Origin: Microlunatus soli
Lineage (GTDB): Bacteria; Actinomycetota; Actinomycetes; Propionibacteriales; Propionibacteriaceae
Assembly (NCBI RefSeq): GCF_900105385.1
Contig: NZ_LT629772.1
Location: 5,890,001-5,954,000 of the forward strand
Length of the DNA stretch: 64,000 nt
Direction of reading: 5' to 3'
The notes under the pieces are model-generated. The model searched no databases. It worked only from the letters and a program-made list of their open reading frames with translations, and was not told where the DNA came from. Made by a program: the position numbers and the translations under genes. Shown piece after piece: positions 39,562-48,121 of this stretch. The first letter of the stretch is position 1, and each line of letters starts with the position of its first letter.

Positions 39562-40512
39562 ATGAGCACGATCCCGATTGGACGTCGGGTCGAGGTCGAG
39601 GTTCCCGCGACCAGTGCCAACCTCGGCCCCGGGTTCGACAGTCTGGGCGTGGCCCTCGACCTCAACAACAGCTGCAGCTTCGAGTCGGTGCAGCGTCCCG
39701 GCGTCAGCGTCGAGGTCGTCGGTGAAGGCGCCGGCCGACTGCCGACCGACGAACGCAACCTGATCGTCCGCAGTCTCGACCTGGGCTTGAAACGGTTGGG
39801 GCAGCAGGTCGTCGGGCTGCGGCTCCGCGCGGTCAACCGGATACCGGCCAGCCGGGGGATGGGATCGTCGTCGGCTGCCATCGTCACTGGGCTGATCGCC
39901 GCGCACGCCTTGGCCCGACCGGACGAGGAGTTCGATCCGGCCGAGTGGCTTGGCCTTGCCGACGAGATCGAGGGGCACCCCGACAACGTCGCTGCCGCGC
40001 TGTACGGGGGTCTGGTGGTGGCCTACCGGCCACTGACTCCCGGAGGGCTCGATCTGGGTGCTGGGGCTGCTGCCGGTGTCGTCGGTGTCCATCCCGACGT
40101 CCGGTTGCTGGCGCTGGTGCCGTCGACGCCGTTGGGAACAGAACTGGCCCGTTCGGTGTTGCCCGAAGCGGTGCCGCACCGGGTGGCGGCGGCCAACGCG
40201 GGTCGTGCGGCCTTGTTGGTGCACGCGCTGTCCCAGGCGCCGGAGTTGCTGTTCGAGGCGACCGCGGATTGGCTGCACCAGAATCACCGGGCCGACGTGA
40301 TGCCGCAGTCGGCGGTCACGCTGCGGGCGCTGCGACAACACGGGATCCCGGCCGTGATCAGCGGTGCCGGCCCAACCGTCCTGGTGATCGGCACGCCGGA
40401 CCAGATCGAAGAGGCCGAGACCGTGCCGACCGAGGGATTCGTCCCGGTCCGTTCCGGTGTCGGTGTGGGTGCTCGGGTCGTCGCCGCGGGAACCGCGCCG
40501 ACCGGCGCCTGA
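39562..40512 (+). CDS. thrB: Homoserine kinase
   Basis: 316-residue GHMP kinase making O-phosphohomoserine, the substrate of ThrC. The N-terminal PATSANLGPGFDSLGVAL block and the ATP loop PASRGMGSSSAAI (residues 95-107) are intact; the C-terminal GAGPTVLVI glycine motif is present. The Shine-Dalgarno is poor, so it may depend on thrC translation. It is followed by a long non-coding stretch before rho. Confidence 0.96.
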   Translation: MSTIPIGRRVEVEVPATSANLGPGFDSLGVALDLNNSCSFESVQRPGVSVEVVGEGAGRLPTDERNLIVRSLDLGLKRLGQQVVGLRLRAVNRIPASRGMGSSSAAIVTGLIAAHALARPDEEFDPAEWLGLADEIEGHPDNVAAALYGGLVVAYRPLTPGGLDLGAGAAAGVVGVHPDVRLLALVPSTPLGTELARSVLPEAVPHRVAAANAGRAALLVHALSQAPELLFEATADWLHQNHRADVMPQSAVTLRALRQHGIPAVISGAGPTVLVIGTPDQIEEAETVPTEGFVPVRSGVGVGARVVAAGTAPTGA

Positions 40513-41065
40513 ACGATGCCGGACGAGCACCATGCCGATCGATGACGGGACGGTCGGTTGCTCGGCGAAAACCCCAGAACTGGCCAAGGATCGGGGTCGG
40601 TTGCGCCGATTTGAACGGTTGGGTGCTAGCCTGGGTTTCGCCGGTGGATCTGATTCCGTCGTTGAATACCTGTCGGGGATCCTCGCGAGAGTTGATCGCG
40701 GACGTACCCGAGTCGCAGGAGATCCCAGCAGTCGCTGCTCGGGTCGGTCGACGGCGGTCGTACGGGTTGCCGGTGTCAGCGCCCACAGGTCGGGTGCACC
40801 CCTGGACACGCGGTCGCGACATGACCGGCCGGTGTGTCATCTGATCTTCGGTTGCGAGCGTTCTCGCGCATTCGCATCCCGGAGGTCGACAAGGCCTGGA
40901 ATTCAACATCGTTGCCTGACGAGAGAACGAACGCCACTGCGACAGCTACTTCGGTGACAGTCGAAGATTCGACTGGCGCGCCGGTGTTCACAGGCACATG
41001 AGCGGGTGAGGTAACCCGCAGCTCAGGCCCGCACCAATCCAGCGGGCGAATCCGAAAGGAACCAC
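40513..41065 (+). promoter_or_regulatory. Long rho leader / intergenic region (553 bp)
   Basis: No convincing gene. A -10-like TAGCCT (40627-40632) lies in GGTGCTAGCCTGGG, about 430 nt before rho, but without a good -35. A hairpin GCGGGT/ACCCGC (41002-41019) lies about 50 nt before the GTG, and GAAAGGA is the ribosome-binding site. A long untranslated leader would suit autoregulation of Rho by premature termination, known for rho in other bacteria; here this is inference. Confidence 0.4.
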
Positions 41066-43165
41066 GTGACAGATACCGCCGAGGTCACCGGCAACCAGCA
41101 GGGCGCGCGCAAGCGCAAGGGAAGCGGACTGGACTCTCTGGTCCTTCCCGAGCTGAAGCAGATCGCGTCCCAGCTGGGTCTGAAGGGCACTGCCGGAATG
41201 CGTAAGGGTCAGCTGATCGAGGCGATTCAGTCTGCGCAGTCGGGCCAATCCGCGAAGTCCGGCCAGTCTGCAAAATCCGGCTCATCCGATCAGTCCGGCC
41301 AGTCCGCGAAGTCGGGTTCCGGCCAGCAGGGTGGCGCCGAGCAGTCTGGCTCCTCCGAGGGCGGCGCCGCTACGACCGGCCGCCGCCGGGCCGCCAAGCG
41401 CGAGGCCGGAGCGCCGCGGACCGCGGACACGGATGCCACCGTCCAGCCGACACTGCCGGATGCGAGTGCCGAACGCCGCTCCTCCCGCCGCTCCGCCGGT
41501 GACCGGTCGAGCGATGATCGTTCGGCTGTTCAGTCCACCGAGGCGCCGTCGACCAACGGCGGTAGCAATGGCAGCAGCACTCAGGCAACGACCGAGCCGA
41601 ACGTCCGGGCCGACCGCGCGGAGTTGGAGCAGTCGATCCGCGAACAGGTCAGCCGGGATGCGCGGGAGGGCGACCGTCAGCAGAACGGCCGCGACCGTAC
41701 CGACAACGGCGACCGGCAGCGCGACGGCCGGGACTCCACTGGTCGTGATCAAGCCGGGCGTGATCAGGGCGGGCGTGATCAGAACGGGCGGGACCAGAAC
41801 GGCAATCGTGACGGCGGCCGGGACAACAACCGGCAACGCAACCGCAATGATCGCGGGGACGGCCGGGACAACAACCGGAACAACGATCGCAACGACAACC
41901 GCAACGACGACGACGGGTCCGGCGGCAGCCGACGCAGCCGTCGGCGGCGCAATCGCGATCGTCAGGGCCGGCGGAACAATCGCGGCGGCGGCAACATCGA
42001 GCGGTTCGACGCGGAGCCGGTGATCAACGAGGACGACGTGCTGGTGCCGGCGTCCGGCATCCTCGACGTGCTCGACAACTACGCGTTCGTCCGGACCAGC
42101 GGCTACCTTCCCGGTTCCAACGACGCCTACGTGTCGCTGTCGATGGTGAAGAAGTACGGGCTGCGCAAGGGTGACGTGATCACCGGATCGATCAAGCAGC
42201 CCAAGGAGGGCGAGCGGCGGGAGAAGTTCAATCCGCTGGTCAAGATCGAGACCGTCAACAACGCCGATCCCGAAGCAGCCAAGGGCCGCGCAGACTTCAA
42301 CAAGCTGACGCCGCTGTATCCCAATGAGCGTTACCGCCTGGAGACCACGCCGACCAATCTGATCGGTCGCCTGATCGACTTGGTGGCGCCGATCGGTAAG
42401 GGGCAGCGCGGCCTGATCGTGGCGCCCGCCAAGGCCGGTAAGACCATGGTGATGCAGGCCATCGCCAACGCGATCACCACCAATTCACCCGACACCCACC
42501 TGATGGTGGTGCTGGTGGACGAGCGCCCGGAGGAGGTCACCGACTTCGAGCGGTCCGTCCGTGGTGAGGTGATCAGCTCCACCTTCGACCGGCCGGCCGA
42601 TGATCACACCACGGTCGCCGAGCTGGCGATCGAACGGGCCAAGCGACTGGTCGAGCTCGGCCACGACGTCGTGGTGTTGCTGGACGGCATCACTCGGCTC
42701 GGGCGGGCCTACAACCTGGCCGCTCCCGCGTCCGGTCGGATCCTGTCCGGTGGTGTCGACTCGGCAGCGCTGTACCCGCCGAAGAAGTTCTTCGGCGCCG
42801 CCCGGAACATCGAGAACGGCGGCTCGCTGACCATCCTGGCGACCGCGTTGATCGAGTCCGGCTCCAAGATGGACGACGTGATCTTCGAGGAGTTCAAGGG
42901 CACCGGCAACATGGAGCTGCGGCTGCGCCGGGAGTACGCCGAGAAGCGGATCTTCCCCGCCATCGACGTCGACGCCTCCAGCACCCGTCGCGAGGAACTC
43001 CTGATCGGTAAGGAGGAACTCTCCATCATCTGGAAGCTGCGTCGGGTGCTGTCCAACCTGGACGGCCAGCAGGCGTTGGAGATGATGTTGGACCGGCTCC
43101 GCAAGACCCAGACCAACGGCGAGTTCCTGGTGGCGATCACCAAGAGCATGCCCAGCCGGGACTGA
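41066..43165 (+). CDS. rho: Transcription termination factor Rho with long disordered insert
   Basis: 699 residues against about 420 in E. coli. The N-terminal Rho domain begins LVLPELKQIASQLGL and is followed by an insert at about residues 55-310: first SGQSAK repeats, then Ala/Ser/Arg-rich sequence, then a region almost entirely of Arg, Asn, Asp, Gln and Gly (about 200-310). The RNA-binding domain follows (GILDVLDNYAFVRTSGYLPG). The ATPase has the P-loop APAKAGKT (about 453-460), the DERPEEVTD segment and the Walker B VVLLDGITR. Start GTG with GAAAGGA 5 nt upstream. Inserts of this kind occur in actinobacterial Rho and can alter RNA binding or promote condensates. Confidence 0.97.
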   Translation: MTDTAEVTGNQQGARKRKGSGLDSLVLPELKQIASQLGLKGTAGMRKGQLIEAIQSAQSGQSAKSGQSAKSGSSDQSGQSAKSGSGQQGGAEQSGSSEGGAATTGRRRAAKREAGAPRTADTDATVQPTLPDASAERRSSRRSAGDRSSDDRSAVQSTEAPSTNGGSNGSSTQATTEPNVRADRAELEQSIREQVSRDAREGDRQQNGRDRTDNGDRQRDGRDSTGRDQAGRDQGGRDQNGRDQNGNRDGGRDNNRQRNRNDRGDGRDNNRNNDRNDNRNDDDGSGGSRRSRRRRNRDRQGRRNNRGGGNIERFDAEPVINEDDVLVPASGILDVLDNYAFVRTSGYLPGSNDAYVSLSMVKKYGLRKGDVITGSIKQPKEGERREKFNPLVKIETVNNADPEAAKGRADFNKLTPLYPNERYRLETTPTNLIGRLIDLVAPIGKGQRGLIVAPAKAGKTMVMQAIANAITTNSPDTHLMVVLVDERPEEVTDFERSVRGEVISSTFDRPADDHTTVAELAIERAKRLVELGHDVVVLLDGITRLGRAYNLAAPASGRILSGGVDSAALYPPKKFFGAARNIENGGSLTILATALIESGSKMDDVIFEEFKGTGNMELRLRREYAEKRIFPAIDVDASSTRREELLIGKEELSIIWKLRRVLSNLDGQQALEMMLDRLRKTQTNGEFLVAITKSMPSRD

Positions 43166-43185
43166 CACCTGTAGCACTTCCGCAC

Positions 43186-43246
43186 CAGGGCCCTGCTTCC
43201 ATCGCGACGATGCTGCCCGCATCGTGACGATGCAAGCGGGGCCCTG
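43186..43246 (+). terminator. Nested hairpin after rho
   Basis: Outer arms CAGGGCCC (43186-43193) and GGGCCCTG (43239-43246), extended by GCTT/AAGC, enclose an inner stem ACGATGC (43207-43213)/GCATCGT (43219-43225). TTGT follows. It is a likely terminator for the thr-rho unit. Confidence 0.6.
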
Positions 43247-43330
43247 TTGTCATCGCTGCCCACAGGCACGTTTCTGGATGGCCGACACACAAGCGTCGAT
43301 CGCGGGACGCACCGACGATCTTGGCCGACC

Positions 43331-43368
43331 GACGCAGGAGCGTCTTGAGCGGCCGACGCGGAAGCGTC
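43331..43368. repeat. Tandem short hairpin repeats between rho and the HNH gene
   Basis: GACGCAGGAGCGTC (43331-43344) and GACGCGGAAGCGTC (43355-43368) are two 14-bp hairpins with 5-bp stems and 4-nt loops, each preceded by GGCCGAC and followed by TTGA. A degenerate third unit lies near 43281. The rest of the 43166-43634 interval holds two copies of the dispersed CTGAGCTTGTC repeat and no gene that I can support. Confidence 0.6.
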
Positions 43369-43432
43369 CTTGATCGGCCGACGTACGGGGCACTCGATCA
43401 CGTCGAGTCCTGGACGAGCAGACGCACATGGT

Positions 43433-43553
43433 CCCTGAGCTTGTCGAAGGGCGTCGATCTTGTCGCTCCGGCAGTGACGTATCGGTGGGTTCAGCGTGAA
43501 CAGCAGGCTCGAGTCCGCAGGGCTCGCCGCACGAGGGTCCTGAGCTTGTCGGA
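43433..43553. repeat. Two more copies of the dispersed CTGAGCTTGTCGAAGG repeat
   Basis: An exact copy lies at about 43435-43450 and a variant with TGAGCTTGTCGGAG at 43541-43553, in direct orientation about 105 bp apart. Together with the hairpin repeats they fill the space between rho and the first gene of the accessory block. Confidence 0.65.
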
Positions 43554-43621
43554 GCGCCGTGACTTTGACCGACGTCGGCTGGGCTTCGAGGCAGTTCGGA
43601 AGAACTGTCGGTGGGTCGTTC

Positions 43622-43627
43622 TAGTGT
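43622..43627 (+). promoter_or_regulatory. -10 element TAGTGT of the HNH gene
   Basis: TAGTGT lies 7 nt before ATG 43635; leaderless. Confidence 0.5.
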
Positions 43628-43634
43628 GTTGGAC

Positions 43635-45137
43635 ATGACCAACGGGACGTTCACTGCCGGCGCGGCGGGTGATGCTGCGCCCGAGCGTTCGACCGTCCCG
43701 GACTCGTTCGCTCTTGGTCTTCTGGTCGGCCCGTCGGATGATCATTCGTGTTGGGATGAGGGATCACGGTGGGATGTGGAGTTGCCCGAGGATCCGGGTG
43801 ATCTGGTCCACACCATCGCCCCACCGCTGGTTGGTGTGCGGCAGGCAGTCGACCGGATCGCGTCAACGCAGATGTGGCAGTTGTCCGATACCGAGTTGTT
43901 GGAACGACTGGACCAACTCGGTGGGGTCGCTGACCGGCTCCGCGGCGAACAGTTGCGCGTGATCGCCGAAACCCAGCGCCGCCGGATCTGTGAAGACCAA
44001 CAAGGCTGGACCGTCGCCGACCGGATCACCGACACCAACCGACTCCGCCCCCGCCAAGGCCGGGCCCTGGTCCGGTTGGCCGACCAACTGGAACGGTTCC
44101 CATTGATCGCCGCCGCCATCGACTCGGCAGACCTGACGGTAGAACAGGCCACCGCGATCTGCACCAGTCTGAAGAACCTCCCTGCTACCGCCGACCCGGT
44201 CGAGGTCGAAGGGTTACAGGTCGAGTTGATCATCCGCGCCGCCGAATTCCACGCCGACGCGTTGCGCCGGCTGACGAACCGTCTGATCGAACAACTCGAA
44301 CCCGACACCGTGGACGAACGACTCGGCGCCCAGTTGGACGCCGAGGAACGCCGGGCCCGGCGGGACCGGTACCTGACCTGGCGGCACGGTGCACACGGAT
44401 CGATCAATTTCCACGGTCGGTTGCCCGCGGTTGCCGGGGAAGCGTTCATCGGTCAGCTCGATGCCTACGAGAAACAGGCCCGAGCCAAAGGCCTTGATCA
44501 CCGGATCGACCCGGACACCGAGGTGCCGACGTTGGCGCAACGCCGCGCCGACGCTCTGACCGCGATGATCGACGACCTGGCCCGTCGCCAACTCGCTCCG
44601 TCGGTGCATGGTGATCGGCCCCGGGTGGTGATCGTGATCGATTACGAGCACTTGTTGGCCGGACTCCGATCGGGTGGAGTGATCCTCGGGTCGGAGGAGA
44701 CCGTCACCCCTGGAGAGGCCCGCCGGCTGGCCTGCGGTGCGGACCTGCTGCCGGCCGTGTTCGGTGGCCCGTCGACGGTCCTGGATCTCGGCCGCAGAGT
44801 GCGGTTGTTCACCGGCGCGCTGCGCCAGGCGTTGACCCTGCGCGACGGTGGCTGTGTCTTCCCCGGCTGTGATGTGCCACCGATCCGGTGCGAGGGACAT
44901 CATCTGACACCGTGGTGGGACGGTGGTGAAACCAACCTGTCCAACGGGGTCCTGTTGTGCGCCCACCATCACCACCTGGTCGAACCCGACCCCACCGCAC
45001 CGCCGGGCAGTCGCTGGACCATCCGCCTGGACCACCGAGGGTTACCTGAGGTGATCCCACCGATCCGGATCGACCCCCGCCAGCGACCCCGGCAACATGT
45101 CCGCTTCACCGAACGATCCATGCGACAACGCCGCTGA
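43635..45137 (+). CDS. DUF222/HNH endonuclease domain protein (13E12 repeat family)
   Basis: 500 residues. The N-terminal two-thirds is the DUF222 helical region (QLSDTELLERLDQLGGVADR, ARALVRLADQLE-type helices), and the C-terminus has an HNH nuclease motif: CVFPGC (about 407-412), CEGHHLTPWWDGGETNLSNG and LLCAHHHHLVE, with zinc-type cysteines. Such proteins are present in many copies in actinobacteria (REP13E12 of M. tuberculosis) and behave like mobile or repeated elements. The function is unknown. It is the first gene of the block inserted between rho and rpmE. Confidence 0.9.
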   Translation: MTNGTFTAGAAGDAAPERSTVPDSFALGLLVGPSDDHSCWDEGSRWDVELPEDPGDLVHTIAPPLVGVRQAVDRIASTQMWQLSDTELLERLDQLGGVADRLRGEQLRVIAETQRRRICEDQQGWTVADRITDTNRLRPRQGRALVRLADQLERFPLIAAAIDSADLTVEQATAICTSLKNLPATADPVEVEGLQVELIIRAAEFHADALRRLTNRLIEQLEPDTVDERLGAQLDAEERRARRDRYLTWRHGAHGSINFHGRLPAVAGEAFIGQLDAYEKQARAKGLDHRIDPDTEVPTLAQRRADALTAMIDDLARRQLAPSVHGDRPRVVIVIDYEHLLAGLRSGGVILGSEETVTPGEARRLACGADLLPAVFGGPSTVLDLGRRVRLFTGALRQALTLRDGGCVFPGCDVPPIRCEGHHLTPWWDGGETNLSNGVLLCAHHHHLVEPDPTAPPGSRWTIRLDHRGLPEVIPPIRIDPRQRPRQHVRFTERSMRQRR

Positions 45138-45361
45138 ACCCGCGGTTGAATGCCCGTCCGGGATCGATCCGATTCGGGGCGTGCGAGTTGATCACTCTGC
45201 GCATGCTCACGAGCGCCGGAGCGGAACAACACGACCAACGACCGGAACGCCCGTTATCCGATGTGGTGTGCCCGGCGTCTTGCTGGTGCGCCCGTTGTCG
45301 TACTCGTGTGTGTGACGCCCTGGTGGCAACCAACGTGCGGTCGTCCCGGATCGCGTGGTGG

Positions 45362-46453
45362 TCAGCGGCTGGTTCGGCTCTGCGACCGGGCGAGGTAGTC
45401 GGCGTTGATCGTGACGCCCCAGCCGGGCTCGGTGCCGAGGGTGACCTCGCTGTCGCGGACGATCGGCAACGGCTCGTACAGGTCCCTGACCCAGGGCACG
45501 TCCTCGATGCTCCACTCCTGAGGTTGGCTGACCGAGGGGCTGGACGCGGCCAGGTGCAGGGTGAAGATCTGCAGCAGCGACACGTTGGCGCAGTGCGGCG
45601 TACAGGGGATGCCGGTGGCCTCGGCCATCGCGGCGACCTTGCGGGCCCGGGTGACGCCGCCGATGTAGCCGATGTCGGGCTGGACGATGTCGACCACGCG
45701 TCCCTCGATCATCCGGTGGAACTGTTCCAATGAATTGTCCTGTTCACCGCCGGCGACCGGGATGTCCAACGCGGCGGCGACCGCCGCCGTACTCTCCAAT
45801 TGTGGGTACGGGCAGGGCTCCTCGTAGTGGTAGTAGCCATTCGCCTCCAGGAGCCGACCGACCCGGATCGCTTCGGCCGGGCTGTAACACCCGTTGGCGT
45901 CGGCACGCAGCGTGACATCATCGCCGACCGCGTCCCGGATCGTCGGGATGATCGACTCGGTCCGTCCCGGTGCGGCATCGCGGTCACGGCCCATCACCTG
46001 ACCGATCCTGATCTTGAACGCGGTGAAGGTGCCATCGTCCACCAGCGTGCGCAGCCGGTCGGCTTCGTCGGACGGCGTGATGTCGCGGCGCATACTGGAG
46101 CCGTAGACACCGATCGTGGTCCGGACCGCACCTCCGAGCAGTTTGTAGACCGGTAGCCCCGTCGCCTTGCCGAGCAGATCCCAGATCGCGGTGTCGATAC
46201 CGCACAGCGCACGGAACAGCGTCGTGCCGTAGAACTTGTACTCCATCCGGACGCATTCGTCGACGATCGCCGGCAGGTCCCACGGATCCCTGCCCAGGAA
46301 CCACGAGCTGAGTTGATCATGGAGCACCGGGACACTCTGGTCGGCGATGTACGGCGAGACCTGGCCCCACCCCTCGAGGCCGTCGTCGGTGGTCACCCGG
46401 ACCAGTGCGAGATTGTTGTTCTGCTGGTACGTCGTGATCGAGTCGATCTTCAT
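45362..46453 (-). CDS. Mandelate racemase/muconate lactonizing enzyme-superfamily protein (sugar-acid dehydratase-like)
   Basis: 363 residues from ATG 46453 (AGAGAGG upstream). The enolase-superfamily barrel has the second-strand base FKIRIG (Lys147, Arg149), metal ligands Asp185 in RADANG, Glu211 or Glu212 in YEEPCP and Glu237 in AGGEQ, and a catalytic histidine near 287 in CTPHCAN. The His-Asp pair points to the mandelate-racemase subgroup, which includes many acid-sugar dehydratases and some epimerases. Substrate unassigned. Last gene of the DeoR-linked operon, 110 bp after the HAD gene. Confidence 0.88.
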   Translation of the reverse strand: MKIDSITTYQQNNNLALVRVTTDDGLEGWGQVSPYIADQSVPVLHDQLSSWFLGRDPWDLPAIVDECVRMEYKFYGTTLFRALCGIDTAIWDLLGKATGLPVYKLLGGAVRTTIGVYGSSMRRDITPSDEADRLRTLVDDGTFTAFKIRIGQVMGRDRDAAPGRTESIIPTIRDAVGDDVTLRADANGCYSPAEAIRVGRLLEANGYYHYEEPCPYPQLESTAAVAAALDIPVAGGEQDNSLEQFHRMIEGRVVDIVQPDIGYIGGVTRARKVAAMAEATGIPCTPHCANVSLLQIFTLHLAASSPSVSQPQEWSIEDVPWVRDLYEPLPIVRDSEVTLGTEPGWGVTINADYLARSQSRTSR

Positions 46454-46562
46454 CGGTGCCTCTCTGCGGCGAATCGGTCCGACCATTCTTTCCTACCGGC
46501 ACCCGCCCTCCCGTCGGGTCGCCCGACCTGCGTCGGCCGGCTGGTCCGACGTCCCGCCCCGC

Positions 46563-47249
46563 TCAGCGCAGCGTCTCAGAGCGCAGCGTCGAGGCCGCCA
46601 GCCAGTCGCCGAGTCGGTCGACGGTGAGGCCATCGAGTTCGGCGACGATCGCGGTGTGGCCGTCCGGCAATGTCAGCGGGTCCTCGGGGACGGCAACCAC
46701 CAAACAACCCGCGGCGGTGGCCGAAGCGATGCCGTTGGCCGAGTCCTCCAGCGCGACGCAGCGGCGCGGGTCGAGGTCGAGTGTTGCCGCCGCGGCCAGG
46801 TAAGGCTCGGGGTCCGGCTTGGGCTTGGTCACCTCGTCACCGCAGACCACGACGTCGAAGGTGTCCGGCGCCAGTTGCCCGAGGACGACCTCGACGAGGC
46901 TGCGATAGCTGCCCGTCACCAGCGCGGTCGGCACGCCGGCCGACCGTACGGCGTCGAGCAACTGCTCGGCACCCGGGCGCCACGGGACACCCTCGGCGAA
47001 CAGCTCCCTGGTCCGCTGCAGTAGCCACCGGGCCGACTGCAGATGATCGCCGTCGACTCCGACGTCGGCGTGCACCATCCGTACGGTGTCGATCAGGTTG
47101 CTGCCGACCACGGCGAGTCGTGCTGCCGGCGACAGCGTGCCGCCGAGTCCGGTCGCCAACTCCTCGAGGCTGACATCCCACAGCCGTTCGCTGTCGAACA
47201 GGGTGCCGTCCATATCGAACAGCACCGCCCCGATCGGATCGCCCTGCAC
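46563..47249 (-). CDS. HAD-superfamily hydrolase (phosphatase or phosphoglucomutase-like)
   Basis: 228 residues, GTG start with AAGGAGG 7 nt upstream. The HAD motif I is FDMDGT (nucleophile Asp12, Asp14); motif II is in TALVTGSYRS; motif III/IV appear as KPKPDPEPYLAAAATLDLDP and CVALEDSANGIASATAAG. The helical cap after motif I marks subfamily I, like phosphoglycolate phosphatase or sugar phosphatases. Together with the phosphodiesterase gene next door it could dephosphorylate a polyol phosphate such as glycerol 3-phosphate (inference). Confidence 0.88.
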   Translation of the reverse strand: MQGDPIGAVLFDMDGTLFDSERLWDVSLEELATGLGGTLSPAARLAVVGSNLIDTVRMVHADVGVDGDHLQSARWLLQRTRELFAEGVPWRPGAEQLLDAVRSAGVPTALVTGSYRSLVEVVLGQLAPDTFDVVVCGDEVTKPKPDPEPYLAAAATLDLDPRRCVALEDSANGIASATAAGCLVVAVPEDPLTLPDGHTAIVAELDGLTVDRLGDWLAASTLRSETLR

Positions 47250-47285
47250 GATTGCCTCCTTCGTCTCAGCCGCGGTGATGGGTCG

Positions 47286-48011
47286 TCAGTCGACCAGCTC
47301 GGCGAGCCACTGCTTCAGCGTCCGCGGATCGTCGCTGGTCGTCCCGTCCAGACCGAGCTCCAGGCAGCGACGCAGGTCCTCCCTGGTCCTGGTCGGCCAG
47401 CCGTGAATCTGATAGCCGGCCTCGTGCAGCTGGTCGACCGCGCCGGCCGTCAGGCCGTCCCAACCGCTGTGCAGTCGGGTCGAGCCGGTCTCCTTGATCA
47501 ATCCCTCGGGGCCGTCCGGACGGTCGGCGACCTCGCTCCAGGTCGAGGTGATGATGCCGCGGCGGATCTGCGGCATCCGCTCGGCGACCGTGGAGATCGC
47601 CTCGATCGAGAAGCCGGTCAGAAAGGTCCGCTCCGCATGATCACGATGGTCGGCGAAGAAGTCGACGAGCGAGTCGATCACGGCCGGTGCCTTGATCTCC
47701 AGCTGGATGGTGCTCGCGGTCGACTCGTACATCTGCAGCAGTGTCGGCACCCGTTCCCCGTCACCGATGTCGACCGAATTGATCACCGACCAGGGCAACT
47801 CCGCGATCGGTCCCAGACCCTTACCGGCGTCGTCCGCGGCGACCCGGTCGAGGGTGGCGTCGTGCAGCATCAGCAGCTGACCGTCAGCACTGATCCGGAC
47901 GTCGGTCTCCACCTCGTCGATGCCGATCTCCTCGGCTCGTCGAAAGCTGGCAACGGTGTTCTCCGGTGCCTCGGCCATGGCGCCTCGGTGTCCGACGACG
48001 ACAAAACTCAC
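47286..48011 (-). CDS. Glycerophosphodiester phosphodiesterase
   Basis: 241 residues from GTG 48011 with AGAGAGG upstream. It hydrolyses glycerophosphodiesters to glycerol 3-phosphate and an alcohol. Active-site residues of the GDPD barrel are visible: VVGHRGAMAEAPENT (His8, Arg9), Glu35 and Asp37 in EVETDVR, His50 in LMLHDATLDR, and IQLEIKAP for the calcium-side Glu. There is no signal peptide, so substrates must be imported, as by the ABC genes just upstream. The length matches cytosolic UgpQ-like enzymes. Confidence 0.92.
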   Translation of the reverse strand: MSFVVVGHRGAMAEAPENTVASFRRAEEIGIDEVETDVRISADGQLLMLHDATLDRVAADDAGKGLGPIAELPWSVINSVDIGDGERVPTLLQMYESTASTIQLEIKAPAVIDSLVDFFADHRDHAERTFLTGFSIEAISTVAERMPQIRRGIITSTWSEVADRPDGPEGLIKETGSTRLHSGWDGLTAGAVDQLHEAGYQIHGWPTRTREDLRRCLELGLDGTTSDDPRTLKQWLAELVD

Positions 48012-48121
48012 GGTGCTGCCTCTCTCTGGGGAACTGCTGACCTGGTTGGTGCGGTTTCCTGGCCGGAGCCGACGGTCGCGATGGCGACGGTGGGGTGACG
48101 AACTCGACGGGTGATGCTCGA

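Noticed and set aside
43166-43634. CRISPR-like array between rho and the HNH gene
   Set aside because: Repeats are only 14-16 bp, few and irregularly spaced, with no cas genes nearby.
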